DNA from: Alistipes excrementigallinarum | GTDB taxonomy: Bacteria > Bacteroidota > Bacteroidia > Bacteroidales > Rikenellaceae | DNA: 64,000 bases | NCBI GenBank assembly: GCA_019112825.1 | Contig: DXIP01000009.1 | Coordinates: 62,001 to 126,000 of the forward strand | Reading direction: 5' to 3' | Shown: one piece after another, positions 32,873 to 41,172 of the stretch | Numbering within the stretch: the first letter of the stretch is position 1 | How the letters are laid out: each line of letters opens with the position of its first letter | Notes under the pieces: generated by a model | The model's database searches: none | What the model was told of the DNA's origin: nothing | Seen by the model: only the letters and a program-made list of their open reading frames with translations | Position numbers and translations under genes: made by a program

Positions 32873-34780
32873 TCATCCCAGCACTTTTTGCAGCGAGGCG
32901 AGGTTGCGCTCGTTCTGAAGTTTGCGCCCCTCGGCCGTATAGAGGTAGTCGATTCTGTCGCGGAAGTGCTCCTCGACCTTGCCGCGGACAACCTTCATCG
33001 TGCTGTTGACCAGTCCGTTGCGTTCCGTAAAGGGCTCGTCGACAATGGCCAGACCCGCCGGAAGCCACCGCTCGGGGAATTCGCCTGCGAAGATGCCGCC
33101 CGAGCGGTAGCGGTCGATTTCGCCGCCGAGAATCGCGGCCGCGGTGGCGGCCCGCTCGGATGGAGCCGTGCCGCGCGCCTCCAGCTCGCGGAGCAGCGCG
33201 TCGCGGTTGGGCACGACGATGGCACCCGTGAAGGGGCTCTGGTTGTTGTAAATCAGAATCTGGTCGATGAAGGGCGACTTGTCGACGATGGCCTCCTCCA
33301 TCCCTTCAGGGCTGTATTTCTCGCCGTCGGAGGCGATGAGCAGGCTCTTGAAGCGTCCCAGCACGTAGAGGAACTCGTCCTTAGAGACGTAGCCCATGTC
33401 GCCCGTGTGGAGCCATCCGTCGCGCACGGTGGCGGCCGTCGCCTCGGGGTTCTTCCAGTAACCGGCCATGACATTCTCGCCGCGGATGATGATTTCGCCC
33501 TTCTCGCCGTGCGGGAGCTCGTGCCCCTGCTCGTCGACGATTTTCAGGTCGAGCGGGATGAGTATCTTGCCCGACGAGCCGAAGCGGTGCCAGTGGTATT
33601 TGGGCGAGTTGGTCGAGATGACGGGTGTCGCCTCCGAGAGGCCGTAACCCTGGAACATCGGGATGCCGATGGCGTAGAAGAAGCGCTGCAGCTCGGCGTC
33701 GAGCAGCGCACCGCCGCCGACGAAGAACTTCAGGCTGCCGCCGAAGGCCTCGCGGACCTTGCGGAAGAGGAGCAGGTCGAAGAGCTTGACCGCGGGCCAG
33801 AGCACAAAGCGCCACCCCTTGCCGCGGCTGTATCCGTCCTGGTTGTAGCAGTAGGCCGTGCGGAGCGCCAGCTCGAAGAGCCGCTCGGCGGCGGGTCCCT
33901 TTGCGCGGATGGAGCTCTCGATGTTCTTGCGGAAGTTCTTGGCCAAAGCCGGCACCGAGAGCAGGAAGTGCGGCCGCACCTCGCGGATGTTGAGCGGGAT
34001 GTTCTTGAGCGTCTCCATCGGCGTGGCGCCCACCTGTACGGTGGCCACCGAGGCGCCGCAGGCTATCATGATGTAGAATCCCACGACGTGGGCGAAGCAG
34101 TGGTCCAGCGGCAGGATGATGAGCGTGCGGTACCACGACGGGATGTCGATGCGCGAGAGCGACTGCTCGACGTTGGCCGTATAGTTGCGGTGCGTCAGCA
34201 CGACCCCCTTGGGGTCCGAAGTGGTGCCCGACGTATAGGTGATGGTGGCGTAGTCGTCGTTCTGGATGGACTGCCCGATGGCAAGGAAGCGGTCGCGCTG
34301 GTCGGCCAGGTAGGCGCGGCCGAGCCGCTTGAGGGTTCCCAGCGCCATCTCCCCCGCTTCGAGCGGAATGTGGCCGAAGACGATGATGTGCTGCAGCTCG
34401 GGCAGTTGGCCGACGATGCGGCGGATTTTCGGCAGCTGGTACTTCGAAACGAAGATGGTCTTCACCTCGGCGTGGCGCAGCCGGAACAGCAGGTCGTTCG
34501 ACTCCTCGAGCTTGACCGAGAGCGGCACGCTGATGCAGCCGGCATAGAAGAGGCCGAGCTCCGAGATAATCCAGGCGTTGCACCCCTCCGAGAGGATGGC
34601 TACCTTCTCCTTGGGACGGATGCCGATGGCGGCCAGGCCGGCTCCCACCTCGAGCGCCTGCTCGCGGGTCTCGGCATAGGTCGTCGGTTCGAACTTGTGG
34701 TGGCGCTTCTCGAGCAGGAAGGTCTTCTCCCCGTACCGGGCGACCGATGATTCAAAGAGGTCGATGATGGTTTTCTTCAT
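32873..34780 (-). CDS. Long-chain fatty-acid-CoA ligase (AMP-forming)
   Basis: The 635-residue ANL-superfamily enzyme activates fatty acids as acyl-AMP then acyl-CoA. The phosphate-binding motif YTSGTTSDPKGV (about 182-193), GYGLSEATPVIS, GWLHTGDMG and the C-terminal GRFKSLLIASDGEKYSPE hinge are all present. The length fits bacterial FadD15-like long-chain ligases common in Bacteroidota. The start is set at 34780, 4 nt after the lepA stop, so the two form an operon. An upstream in-frame ATG lies inside lepA and is rejected. Confidence 0.93.
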   Translation of the reverse strand: MKKTIIDLFESSVARYGEKTFLLEKRHHKFEPTTYAETREQALEVGAGLAAIGIRPKEKVAILSEGCNAWIISELGLFYAGCISVPLSVKLEESNDLLFRLRHAEVKTIFVSKYQLPKIRRIVGQLPELQHIIVFGHIPLEAGEMALGTLKRLGRAYLADQRDRFLAIGQSIQNDDYATITYTSGTTSDPKGVVLTHRNYTANVEQSLSRIDIPSWYRTLIILPLDHCFAHVVGFYIMIACGASVATVQVGATPMETLKNIPLNIREVRPHFLLSVPALAKNFRKNIESSIRAKGPAAERLFELALRTAYCYNQDGYSRGKGWRFVLWPAVKLFDLLLFRKVREAFGGSLKFFVGGGALLDAELQRFFYAIGIPMFQGYGLSEATPVISTNSPKYHWHRFGSSGKILIPLDLKIVDEQGHELPHGEKGEIIIRGENVMAGYWKNPEATAATVRDGWLHTGDMGYVSKDEFLYVLGRFKSLLIASDGEKYSPEGMEEAIVDKSPFIDQILIYNNQSPFTGAIVVPNRDALLRELEARGTAPSERAATAAAILGGEIDRYRSGGIFAGEFPERWLPAGLAIVDEPFTERNGLVNSTMKVVRGKVEEHFRDRIDYLYTAEGRKLQNERNLASLQKVLG

Positions 34781-34784
34781 GGGG

Positions 34785-36575
34785 TTAATCCATTTTGAGG
34801 ACGGCGAGAAAGGCCGACTGGGGAACCTCGACGTTGCCGATTTGACGCATGCGTTTCTTGCCTCGCTTCTGCTTCTCCAGAAGTTTGCGCTTGCGCGTGA
34901 TGTCACCGCCGTAGCACTTGGCCGTCACATCCTTGCGCACCGCCTTGACCGTCTCGCGGGCGATAATCTTGGCGCCGATGGCCGCCTGGATGGCGATGTC
35001 GAACTGCTGCCGGGGGATGAGCTCCTTGAGCTTCTCGCACATCTTGCGGCCGAAGTCGTAGGCGTGGTCGGCGTAGATGAGCGACGAGAGGGCGTCGACC
35101 GGTTCGCCGTTGAGCAGGATGTCCAGCTTGGCCAGCTTCGAGGGCTGGTAGCCCGTGCGGTGGTAGTCGAACGACGCGTAGCCTTTCGAGATGCTCTTGA
35201 GCTTGTCGTAGAAGTCAAAGACAATCTCCGAAAGCGGCATGTCGAAGTTGATTTCCACGCGGTCCTGCGTGATGAAGGTCTGGTTCTTCATCACGCCGCG
35301 CTTGTCGATGCAGAGCTTGATGACGTTGCCCAGGAAGTCCGCCTTGGTGATAATCTGGGCGAGGATGTAGGGCTCCTCGATTTTGGCAATCTTCGTGATT
35401 TCGGGCAGTCCCGAGGGGTTGTGCACCTCGAGCACCTCGCCTTGCGTGGTGGTGATGCGGTAGGAGACGTTCGGCACGGTGGTGATGACGTCCATGTCGA
35501 ACTCGCGGTAGAGCCGCTCCTGGATAATCTCCATGTGGAGCAGTCCGAGGAAGCCGCACCGGAAGCCGAAGCCGAGCGCCAGCGAGCTCTCGGGCTCGAA
35601 CGTCAGTGAAGCGTCGTTGAGCTGCAGCTTCTCGAGCGAGGCGCGCAGGTCCTCGTACTGGTCGGCCTCGACCGGGTAGACGCCGGCGAAGACCATCGGC
35701 TTGACATCCTCGAAGCCGGCGATGGCCTCGTGGGCGGGGTTCTCCACCGAGGTGATTGTGTCGCCGACCTTGACGTCGGACGAGGTCTTGATGCCCGAGC
35801 AGATATACCCCACGTCTCCGGCGCAGACCTTGTCGCGGGGCTGCATTTTGAGCTTCAGTACGCCCACCTCGTCGGCGTCGTACTCGCTGCCCGTGTTGAA
35901 GAACTTGACGTGCTCGCCCTTGCGGAGCGTGCCGTTGAAGATGCGGTAATAGGCGATGATGCCGCGGAAGGGGTTGAACACCGAGTCGAAGATGAGCGCC
36001 TGCAGCGGGGCATTCTCGTCGCCCTTGGGGGCGGGAATGCGCTGGACGATGGCTTCGAGCACCTCTTCGATGCCGGCACCCGTCTTGCCCGAGGCGAGCA
36101 GAATCTCCTCCTCCTTGCAGCCCAGCAGGTCGACGACCTGGTCCTTCACCTCGTCAATCATCGCCGACTCCATGTCGATTTTGTTGAGCACGGGGATAAT
36201 CGTGAGGTCGTGCCCCACGGCCAGATAGAGGTTCGAGATGGTCTGTGCCTGGATGCCCTGCGTGGCGTCGACGACCAGCAGCGCCCCCTCGCACGAGGCT
36301 ATGGCACGCGAGACCTCGTAGGAGAAGTCGACGTGCCCCGGCGTGTCGATGAGGTTGAGCGTATAGAGTTCTCCGTCGCTGGCGCGGTACTCCATCTGGA
36401 TGGCGTGGCTCTTGATGGTGATGCCCTTTTCGCGCTCGAGCTCCATGTCGTCGAGCACCTGGGCCTGCATCTCGCGCTGGTTGAGCGTGTTGGTCTTTTC
36501 GAGCAGGCGGTCGGCAAGCGTACTCTTGCCGTGGTCGATGTGGGCTATGATGCAGAAGTTGCGGATGTTTTTCAT
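34785..36575 (-). CDS. lepA: Elongation factor 4 (LepA)
   Basis: The 596-residue translational GTPase begins MKNIRNFCIIAHIDHGKSTL (G1). It carries DTPGHVDFSYEV (G3) and LNKIDM (G4), then EF-Tu domain 2, EF-G-like domains and the LepA-specific C-terminal domain (CYGGDITRKRKLLEKQKRGK, MRQIGNVEVPQSAF). EF4 acts on stalled or mistranslocated ribosomes. The start is fixed at 36575 by homology, not the much longer open frame that runs to 36890 across an intergenic region. It is co-transcribed with the acyl-CoA ligase. Confidence 0.96.
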   Translation of the reverse strand: MKNIRNFCIIAHIDHGKSTLADRLLEKTNTLNQREMQAQVLDDMELEREKGITIKSHAIQMEYRASDGELYTLNLIDTPGHVDFSYEVSRAIASCEGALLVVDATQGIQAQTISNLYLAVGHDLTIIPVLNKIDMESAMIDEVKDQVVDLLGCKEEEILLASGKTGAGIEEVLEAIVQRIPAPKGDENAPLQALIFDSVFNPFRGIIAYYRIFNGTLRKGEHVKFFNTGSEYDADEVGVLKLKMQPRDKVCAGDVGYICSGIKTSSDVKVGDTITSVENPAHEAIAGFEDVKPMVFAGVYPVEADQYEDLRASLEKLQLNDASLTFEPESSLALGFGFRCGFLGLLHMEIIQERLYREFDMDVITTVPNVSYRITTTQGEVLEVHNPSGLPEITKIAKIEEPYILAQIITKADFLGNVIKLCIDKRGVMKNQTFITQDRVEINFDMPLSEIVFDFYDKLKSISKGYASFDYHRTGYQPSKLAKLDILLNGEPVDALSSLIYADHAYDFGRKMCEKLKELIPRQQFDIAIQAAIGAKIIARETVKAVRKDVTAKCYGGDITRKRKLLEKQKRGKKRMRQIGNVEVPQSAFLAVLKMD

Positions 36576-36596
36576 GTCGTGGCGGAAAAATTCATG

Positions 36597-36604
36597 CAAA
36601 TATA
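36597..36604 (-). promoter_or_regulatory. Promoter -7 box of lepA
   Basis: TATATTTG on the minus strand matches TAnnTTTG exactly, 21 nt upstream of the lepA start. Confidence 0.6.
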
Positions 36605-36696
36605 CGAACTTTTTCGGAAACCGAAGGGACTCCGTGCCCGCAGCGGCGCGATTTTCGGCGGCTTGTTCGCCGTGCAGGGGCTTTTTGCGGGTCGGT

Positions 36697-36732
36697 GGTG
36701 TCGGAACCGGTGTCGGAACTGGTGTCGTGCGG
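36697..36732. repeat. Three imperfect 12-bp tandem repeats
   Basis: GGTGTCGGAACC (36697-36708), GGTGTCGGAACT (36709-36720) and GGTGTCGTGCGG (36721-36732) follow without gap in the 313-bp divergent lepA/lysA spacer. The spacer otherwise holds the two promoters and GC-rich sequence. Confidence 0.7.
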
Positions 36733-36816
36733 CGGGCGGAATCGGTGCGGCCGGCTTCGCGGTGGAGGGTCGGGGCTGGGAGGCTGCGGAAAGGTTTGCG
36801 GGACGGAAGCGTGGAT

Positions 36817-36847
36817 TTTGTCGTCTGAACGGAATTTTTTATCTTTG
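36817..36847 (+). promoter_or_regulatory. Promoter of lysA
   Basis: TTTG (36817-36820), 19 nt, then TATCTTTG (36840-36847), a complete Bacteroidota promoter 41 nt before the lysA ATG. The short leader contains no hairpin-T-run or leader peptide, unlike the met and trp units. Confidence 0.75.
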
Positions 36848-36888
36848 CCCTTCGGTTAAGGTTAAACAAGTTAATTAAATCACATAAC

Positions 36889-38046
36889 ATGCTGAGCAGA
36901 CAGATTGCTCCCCGGCTGAGGGAGTTCGAGACCCCGTTCTATCTCTACGACATCGCGCTGCTGCGTCAGACGCTAGAAAGCGTCGTCTCGGAGTCGAAAA
37001 AATACGATTACAAGGTTCACTACGCCATCAAGGCCAACTACGACGACCACCTGCTTGCGGTCATCCGCGAGTACGGGCTCGGCATCGACTGCGCCTCGGG
37101 CAACGAGCTGCGCAAGGCCGTAGAGGCGGGCTTCGACCCCCGCGGCATCGTCTATGCCGGCGTGGGCAAACGCGACAAGGAGCTGCGCTACGCCATCGAG
37201 CAGGGCATCATGGCCATCAACTGCGAATCCATCGAGGAGCTGGAGCTGGTCGACCTGCTTGCGGCCGAGGCGGGGCGTGTGACCGACGTGGCGCTGCGCA
37301 TCAACCCCGACATCGACCCCAAGACCAACCACTGCATCGACACGGGACAGGCCGACAGCAAGTTCGGCATCTCGTACGAGGAGGTGCTGGCCCATGCCGA
37401 GTGGATTAAGTCGCTGTCGCACATTAGCATCGTCGGCATCCACCTGCATATCGGCTCGCAGATTCGCGAGCTGCACGTCTTCGAGAACATGTGCCACAAG
37501 GTCAACGCCATCGTGGCCAACCTCGAGGCGCTGGGCTTCTCGTTCCGCTTTGTCGACGTGGGCGGCGGCCTGGGCATCAACTACGACGTGCCCGAGAACG
37601 AGCCGATTCCCAACTTCGCCTCCCTCTTCTCGATTGTCCACACCCATCTGCAGGTGGGCGGCCGCGAGGTGCACTTCGAGTTCGGCCGTTCGATTGTCGG
37701 CGAGTGCGGCGAGTTGATTACCTCGGTGCTCTTCAACAAGACCACGGCCACGGGCCGCAAGCTGGTGATTGTCGACGCCAGCATGACCGAACTGATTCGT
37801 CCGGCGCTCTATGGCTCCTACCACAACATTGAGAACGTCACCTCCGAGGCCGAGACACGCGAGAAGTATACGGTGGTGGGTACGGCCTGCGAATCGACCG
37901 ACGTCTTCGACGAGAACGTGACGCTGCGCACGACCCGCCGCGGCGACCTGCTCTCCATCAAGTCGGCCGGCGCCTACGGCATGTCGATGGCCTCGCGCTA
38001 CAACCTGCACGACCTGCCCGGCGCGGTCTATAGCGACGAACTGTAG
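36889..38046 (+). CDS. lysA: Diaminopimelate decarboxylase
   Basis: The 385-residue fold-type III PLP enzyme forms lysine from meso-diaminopimelate. PLP lysine K48 lies in VHYAIKANYD. Other blocks are VGIHLHIGSQI, FVDVGGGLGINY, the phosphate-binding EFGRSIVGECG, and the catalytic Cys region VVGTACESTDVF followed by SAGAYGMSMASRYN. These fit LysA rather than arginine or carboxynorspermidine decarboxylase. It is apparently monocistronic, followed by a 241-bp GC-rich spacer. Confidence 0.93.
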   Translation: MLSRQIAPRLREFETPFYLYDIALLRQTLESVVSESKKYDYKVHYAIKANYDDHLLAVIREYGLGIDCASGNELRKAVEAGFDPRGIVYAGVGKRDKELRYAIEQGIMAINCESIEELELVDLLAAEAGRVTDVALRINPDIDPKTNHCIDTGQADSKFGISYEEVLAHAEWIKSLSHISIVGIHLHIGSQIRELHVFENMCHKVNAIVANLEALGFSFRFVDVGGGLGINYDVPENEPIPNFASLFSIVHTHLQVGGREVHFEFGRSIVGECGELITSVLFNKTTATGRKLVIVDASMTELIRPALYGSYHNIENVTSEAETREKYTVVGTACESTDVFDENVTLRTTRRGDLLSIKSAGAYGMSMASRYNLHDLPGAVYSDEL

Positions 38047-38287
38047 CCGGGACTTGTAGCCGGTCGGCTGAATCGACCGGGCGCCTGCTACCCTGCCGGG
38101 CCGCCAGTTCTACCGTCGGTCCGCCCGTTGCCCCGCCGGCAGCCGGCTCTTTTGCGGGTGGTCGGCTCTCCTGCCGGTGGCCTGCTTCATGTCGGCCTCA
38201 CCCCTATCGGCGGTCTGCTTTTTCTGTCGGGTTGCCGGCTGAACTCCGGCCGGTGACGTAATCCGACCCCAAAACCGTGAACGAATC
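38047..38287. other. Low-complexity GC-rich spacer
   Basis: The interval is built largely from repeated words such as GCCGG, GTCGG and CTGCC, including GCTACCCTGCCGGG at 38087-38100. I see no promoter consensus, coding frame or terminator with a T run. Similar spacers occur at 14320-14478, 31300-31381, 32590-32660 and 46913-46960. Confidence 0.5.
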
Positions 38288-39187
38288 ATGTGGCTGACTC
38301 TTGCCTTTACCTCTGCCGCCCTGCTGGGCCTCTACGACGTGGCCAAAAAGCGGGCGCTGACGGACAACGCCGTGTTGCCCGTCCTGCTGCTCAATACGCT
38401 CTTTTCGAGCCTGCTCTTCGTCCCGGTCATCGTGGCTGCGGAGTGCGGTCTGGGATGGTTCGACGGGACGCTGCTCGAGAGTGTCCCGGGTGATGCACAT
38501 GCTCACGCGCTGGTTGCGCTCAAGTCGGCCATCGTGCTGGTGTCGTGGGTATTCGGATACTTCGCCATGAAACATCTCCCGCTCACCATCGTGGGCCCCA
38601 TCAACGCCACGCGTCCCGTCATGGTGCTCGTCGGCGCGATGCTGCTCTTCGGCGAGCGGCTCAACGGCTACCAGTGGGTCGGTGTGGCACTGGCGCTGCT
38701 GTCGCTCTTTCTGCTGAGCCGTTCGGGACGGCGCGAAGGGGTCGATTTCGCCCACAACGTCTGGATACTCTGCATCGCGGCCGCCGCAGTCATGGGGGCC
38801 GTCAGCGGTCTCTACGACAAGTACATCATGGCGCGGCTCGACCCGGTCTTCGTCCAGAGTTGGTACAACTTCTACCAGCTGCTGATGATGGGCACGGTGG
38901 TCGGCCTGCTCTGGTGGCCCCGCCGCCGCACGACCACCCTGTTCCACTGGAGCTGGGCCATTCCGCTCATCTCAATCTTCCTCTCGCTGGCCGACTTCGC
39001 CTACCTGACGGCGCTGGGCGAAGAGGGGGCGATGATTTCGGTGGTCTCGATGGTGCGCCGCGGCTCGGTGGTGGTTTCGTTCTGCTGCGGGGCGCTGCTC
39101 TTCCACGAGCGGAATCTGCGGGCTAAGGCGCTCGACCTGCTCTTCATTCTGGTCGGCATGTTCTTCCTCTGGCTCGGCTCGCGCTGA
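38288..39187 (+). CDS. EamA/DMT-family membrane transporter
   Basis: The 299-residue protein has about ten hydrophobic helices in two EamA repeats: VFGYFAMKHLPLTIVGPINA with MVLVGAMLLFGERLNGYQ in the first, and the second half ending VVSFCCGALLFHERNLRAKA. DMT transporters export amino acids, nucleosides or other metabolites. The substrate is not determinable; proximity to lysA is suggestive only. No clear promoter was found, and the product is an inner-membrane protein. Confidence 0.86.
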   Translation: MWLTLAFTSAALLGLYDVAKKRALTDNAVLPVLLLNTLFSSLLFVPVIVAAECGLGWFDGTLLESVPGDAHAHALVALKSAIVLVSWVFGYFAMKHLPLTIVGPINATRPVMVLVGAMLLFGERLNGYQWVGVALALLSLFLLSRSGRREGVDFAHNVWILCIAAAAVMGAVSGLYDKYIMARLDPVFVQSWYNFYQLLMMGTVVGLLWWPRRRTTTLFHWSWAIPLISIFLSLADFAYLTALGEEGAMISVVSMVRRGSVVVSFCCGALLFHERNLRAKALDLLFILVGMFFLWLGSR

Positions 39188-39220
39188 GCGGAGTGGTGAC
39201 CGGACCGTTCGCCGGCGGAC

Positions 39221-39260
39221 AAAAAAAGTGAGCGGACTGCCTCGGGGCGGTTCGCTCACT
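39221..39260. terminator. Terminator between eamA and trpB
   Basis: A 15-bp stem (39227-39241 with 39246-39260, two wobble pairs) lies between convergent genes. On the minus strand it is followed by seven T (plus-strand A run 39221-39227), strongly suited to trpB; on the plus strand the tail is CATTTTGTT. Confidence 0.82.
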
Positions 39261-39283
39261 CATTTTGTTGTTAGAGGTGCTCT

Positions 39284-40645
39284 TCAGATGAGCTTCTCCA
39301 GCTGGGAGAGGGTCTTCGAAATCTCGGCATCCGAGGGCGAGTAGTCCTTCAGCGCTCCGGCCAGATACTGCTCGTAGGCATAGAGGTCGATGACGCCGTT
39401 GCCCGAGAGGTTGAAGAGGATTGTCTTTGCGCGCCCCTCCTCCCTGGCCCGAAGGGCTTCGCGGATGGTGGCGGCAATGGCATGGGTCGACTCCGGAGCC
39501 GGGATGATGCCCTCGGTTCGGGCGAAGAGGATGCCGGCGGCCAGCGTCTCGTTCTGCGGAATGGACTGGGCCTCGATGAGCCCGTCCTTGAGCAGCTGGC
39601 TGACGATGGCTCCCGCTCCGTGGTAGCGCAGTCCGCCGGCGTGGATGTCCGAGGGCTGGAAGTTGTGCCCGAGCGTATACATCGGAATCAGCGGCGTGTA
39701 TCCGGCCACATCGCCGAAATCGTACTGGAATGCTCCGCGGGTGAGCTTCGGGCAGCTCTCAGGTTCGACGGCGATTGCCCGTATCTTCTTGCCCTCGACG
39801 AAATTCCTGCGCAGGAAGGGGAAGCTGATGCCGGCGAAGTTGCTGCCGCCGCCGAAGCAGCCAATCACCATGTCGGGCTCGGCATCGGCCATCTCCATCT
39901 GTGCGACGGCCTCCTGTCCGATGACCGTCTGGTGGAGCAGCACGTGGTTCAGCACGCTGCCCAGGCAGTAGCGCGTATCCTTGGGGCTGCGCAGCGCCAC
40001 CTCCACGGCCTCCGAGATGGCCAGTCCGAGGCTTCCCGAGCAGTCGGGGTCGCGTTTGAGGGCAGCCCGGCCCGATTCGGTGAGCGTCGAGGGCGATGCC
40101 ACGCATTCGGCGCCCCACGTGTTCATCATCAGCCGTCGGTAGGGCTTCTGGTTGTAGCTGACCTTGACCATGAAGACCCGAAGGTCGATGCCGAAGTGCT
40201 TGGCCGCGAAGGCGATTGAGGCTCCCCACTGTCCGGCTCCGGTCTCGGTGGTCAGATGCTTGATGCCCTGCTTGTGGTTGTAGTAGGCCTGCGGTACGGC
40301 CGTGTTGGGCTTGTGCGAGCCGGCCGGCGAGACGCTCTCGTTCTTGAAGTAAATCCTGGCGGGGGTGTCGAGGGCCTTTTCGAGCGCCGTGGCGCGGACG
40401 AGCGGCGTGGGTCTCCAGATTTTATAGATTTCCTGCACCTCTTCCGGAATATCGATGAAGCGCTCGGTCGACATCTCCTGGTCGATGAGCTCTTCGGCGA
40501 AGATGGCCGACATCTGCTCCTTGGTGACGGGCTCCTTGGTGACGGGATTCAGGGGCGGCAGGGGCTTGTTGGTCATGTCGGCCACGATGTTGTACCATTG
40601 GGTGGGCATTTGACGCTCGGAGAGGCAGATTTTTTTCGTTTCCAT
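39284..40645 (-). CDS. trpB: Tryptophan synthase beta-like subunit, TrpB2 type
   Basis: The 453-residue PLP enzyme condenses indole with serine (or phosphoserine). PLP lysine K112 lies in SPAGSHKPNTAVPQA. TETGAGQWGASIAFAAK and the phosphate-binding CFGGGSNFAGISFPF are typical, as is the TrpB2-specific long N-terminus and length (TrpB1 is about 400). No trpA or other trp gene adjoins; stand-alone TrpB2 enzymes often salvage indole. Regulation is visible upstream: a Trp-rich leader peptide and intrinsic terminator (40695-40840), which strongly supports a tryptophan-related role. It is monocistronic, ended by a strong terminator. Confidence 0.93.
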   Translation of the reverse strand: METKKICLSERQMPTQWYNIVADMTNKPLPPLNPVTKEPVTKEQMSAIFAEELIDQEMSTERFIDIPEEVQEIYKIWRPTPLVRATALEKALDTPARIYFKNESVSPAGSHKPNTAVPQAYYNHKQGIKHLTTETGAGQWGASIAFAAKHFGIDLRVFMVKVSYNQKPYRRLMMNTWGAECVASPSTLTESGRAALKRDPDCSGSLGLAISEAVEVALRSPKDTRYCLGSVLNHVLLHQTVIGQEAVAQMEMADAEPDMVIGCFGGGSNFAGISFPFLRRNFVEGKKIRAIAVEPESCPKLTRGAFQYDFGDVAGYTPLIPMYTLGHNFQPSDIHAGGLRYHGAGAIVSQLLKDGLIEAQSIPQNETLAAGILFARTEGIIPAPESTHAIAATIREALRAREEGRAKTILFNLSGNGVIDLYAYEQYLAGALKDYSPSDAEISKTLSQLEKLI

Positions 40646-40694
40646 GGCGTTGAAATTTTAGAAGATTTTGAGATTGAGTTTTGATACGGATATG

Positions 40695-40732
40695 AAAAAA
40701 CCCGTTGCTTACGATTCGTAAACAACGGGTTT
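40695..40732 (-). terminator. Attenuator terminator upstream of trpB
   Basis: On the minus strand a 16-bp stem (40732-40717 with 40713-40698, one G-U pair, AAT loop) is followed by a six-T run at 40700-40695. It lies between the Trp leader peptide and trpB. Its 5' arm (40730-40717) can instead pair with 40790-40777 in the leader (13 of 14 positions, two G-U), the antiterminator. Confidence 0.9.
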
Positions 40733-40753
40733 CAAGTGTGTATCCTTGGGGTT

Positions 40754-40840
40754 TCACCACACATGCGACGGGGCGCACTCATTGTTCACGAGCGTCAACG
40801 GGTGCCACCACCAAGCCTGTATGTTGAAATTGCAGAACAT
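40754..40840 (-). CDS. Tryptophan leader peptide of trpB
   Basis: A 28-codon frame (ATG 40840, stop TGA 40756-40754) encodes a peptide with three consecutive tryptophans at 10-12 (IQAWWWHPL) and a fourth at 28, immediately before the stop. Four RNA segments are visible. Segment 1, 40804-40796 (CACCCGTTG), is covered by a ribosome stalled at W10-W12. Segment 2, 40790-40777, pairs with segment 1. Segment 3, the terminator 5' arm (40730-40717), repeats eight bases of segment 1. Segment 4 is 40713-40700. Stalling at low Trp-tRNA frees segment 2 to pair with segment 3, preventing termination. This is a classical attenuator reading; it was not compared with databases. Confidence 0.93.
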   Translation of the reverse strand: MFCNFNIQAWWWHPLTLVNNECAPSHVW

Positions 40841-40859
40841 TCTTTCGAATTGCTTGAAA

Positions 40860-40890
40860 CAAAAGTAATGTTTCGAAACGAAAAAAGCAA
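40860..40890 (-). promoter_or_regulatory. Promoter of the trp leader-trpB unit
   Basis: On the minus strand TTG (40890-40888), 20 nt, then TACTTTTG (40867-40860) forms a complete Bacteroidota promoter. The leader ATG follows the -7 box by 20 nt, leaving an untranslated leader of roughly 13 nt without a Shine-Dalgarno sequence. Confidence 0.78.
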
Positions 40891-41132
40891 CCGTTTCGCG
40901 GATTATTTTCGCAAAAAAAGCAGACACCTATTTATAGAATTTGTGGCAGGAGGCGCTTATGCCCCACCTTTGGACCGTATCCGCGGCGGTCGCGGATGTT
41001 GACGCCTTCTGCAGCTGGCGGATTGGCGTCCGGACCGCGCGTGACGCTGCGCGACGGAGGGGTTACCTGCTCTCGGAGAACCGTTTCCGCGTGAAAACTG
41101 CGGAAAAAGCCGCCGAGTTCCGGAAAAATTTG

Positions 41133-41140
41133 TATTTTTG
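41133..41140 (+). promoter_or_regulatory. Promoter -7 box of pheT
   Basis: TATTTTTG matches TAnnTTTG exactly, 32 nt before the pheT ATG. Between the trp promoter (ending 40890) and this box there is no gene that I can see. Confidence 0.6.
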
Positions 41141-41172
41141 CATGATAATCTGCAAAATCAAAACACAACGAT

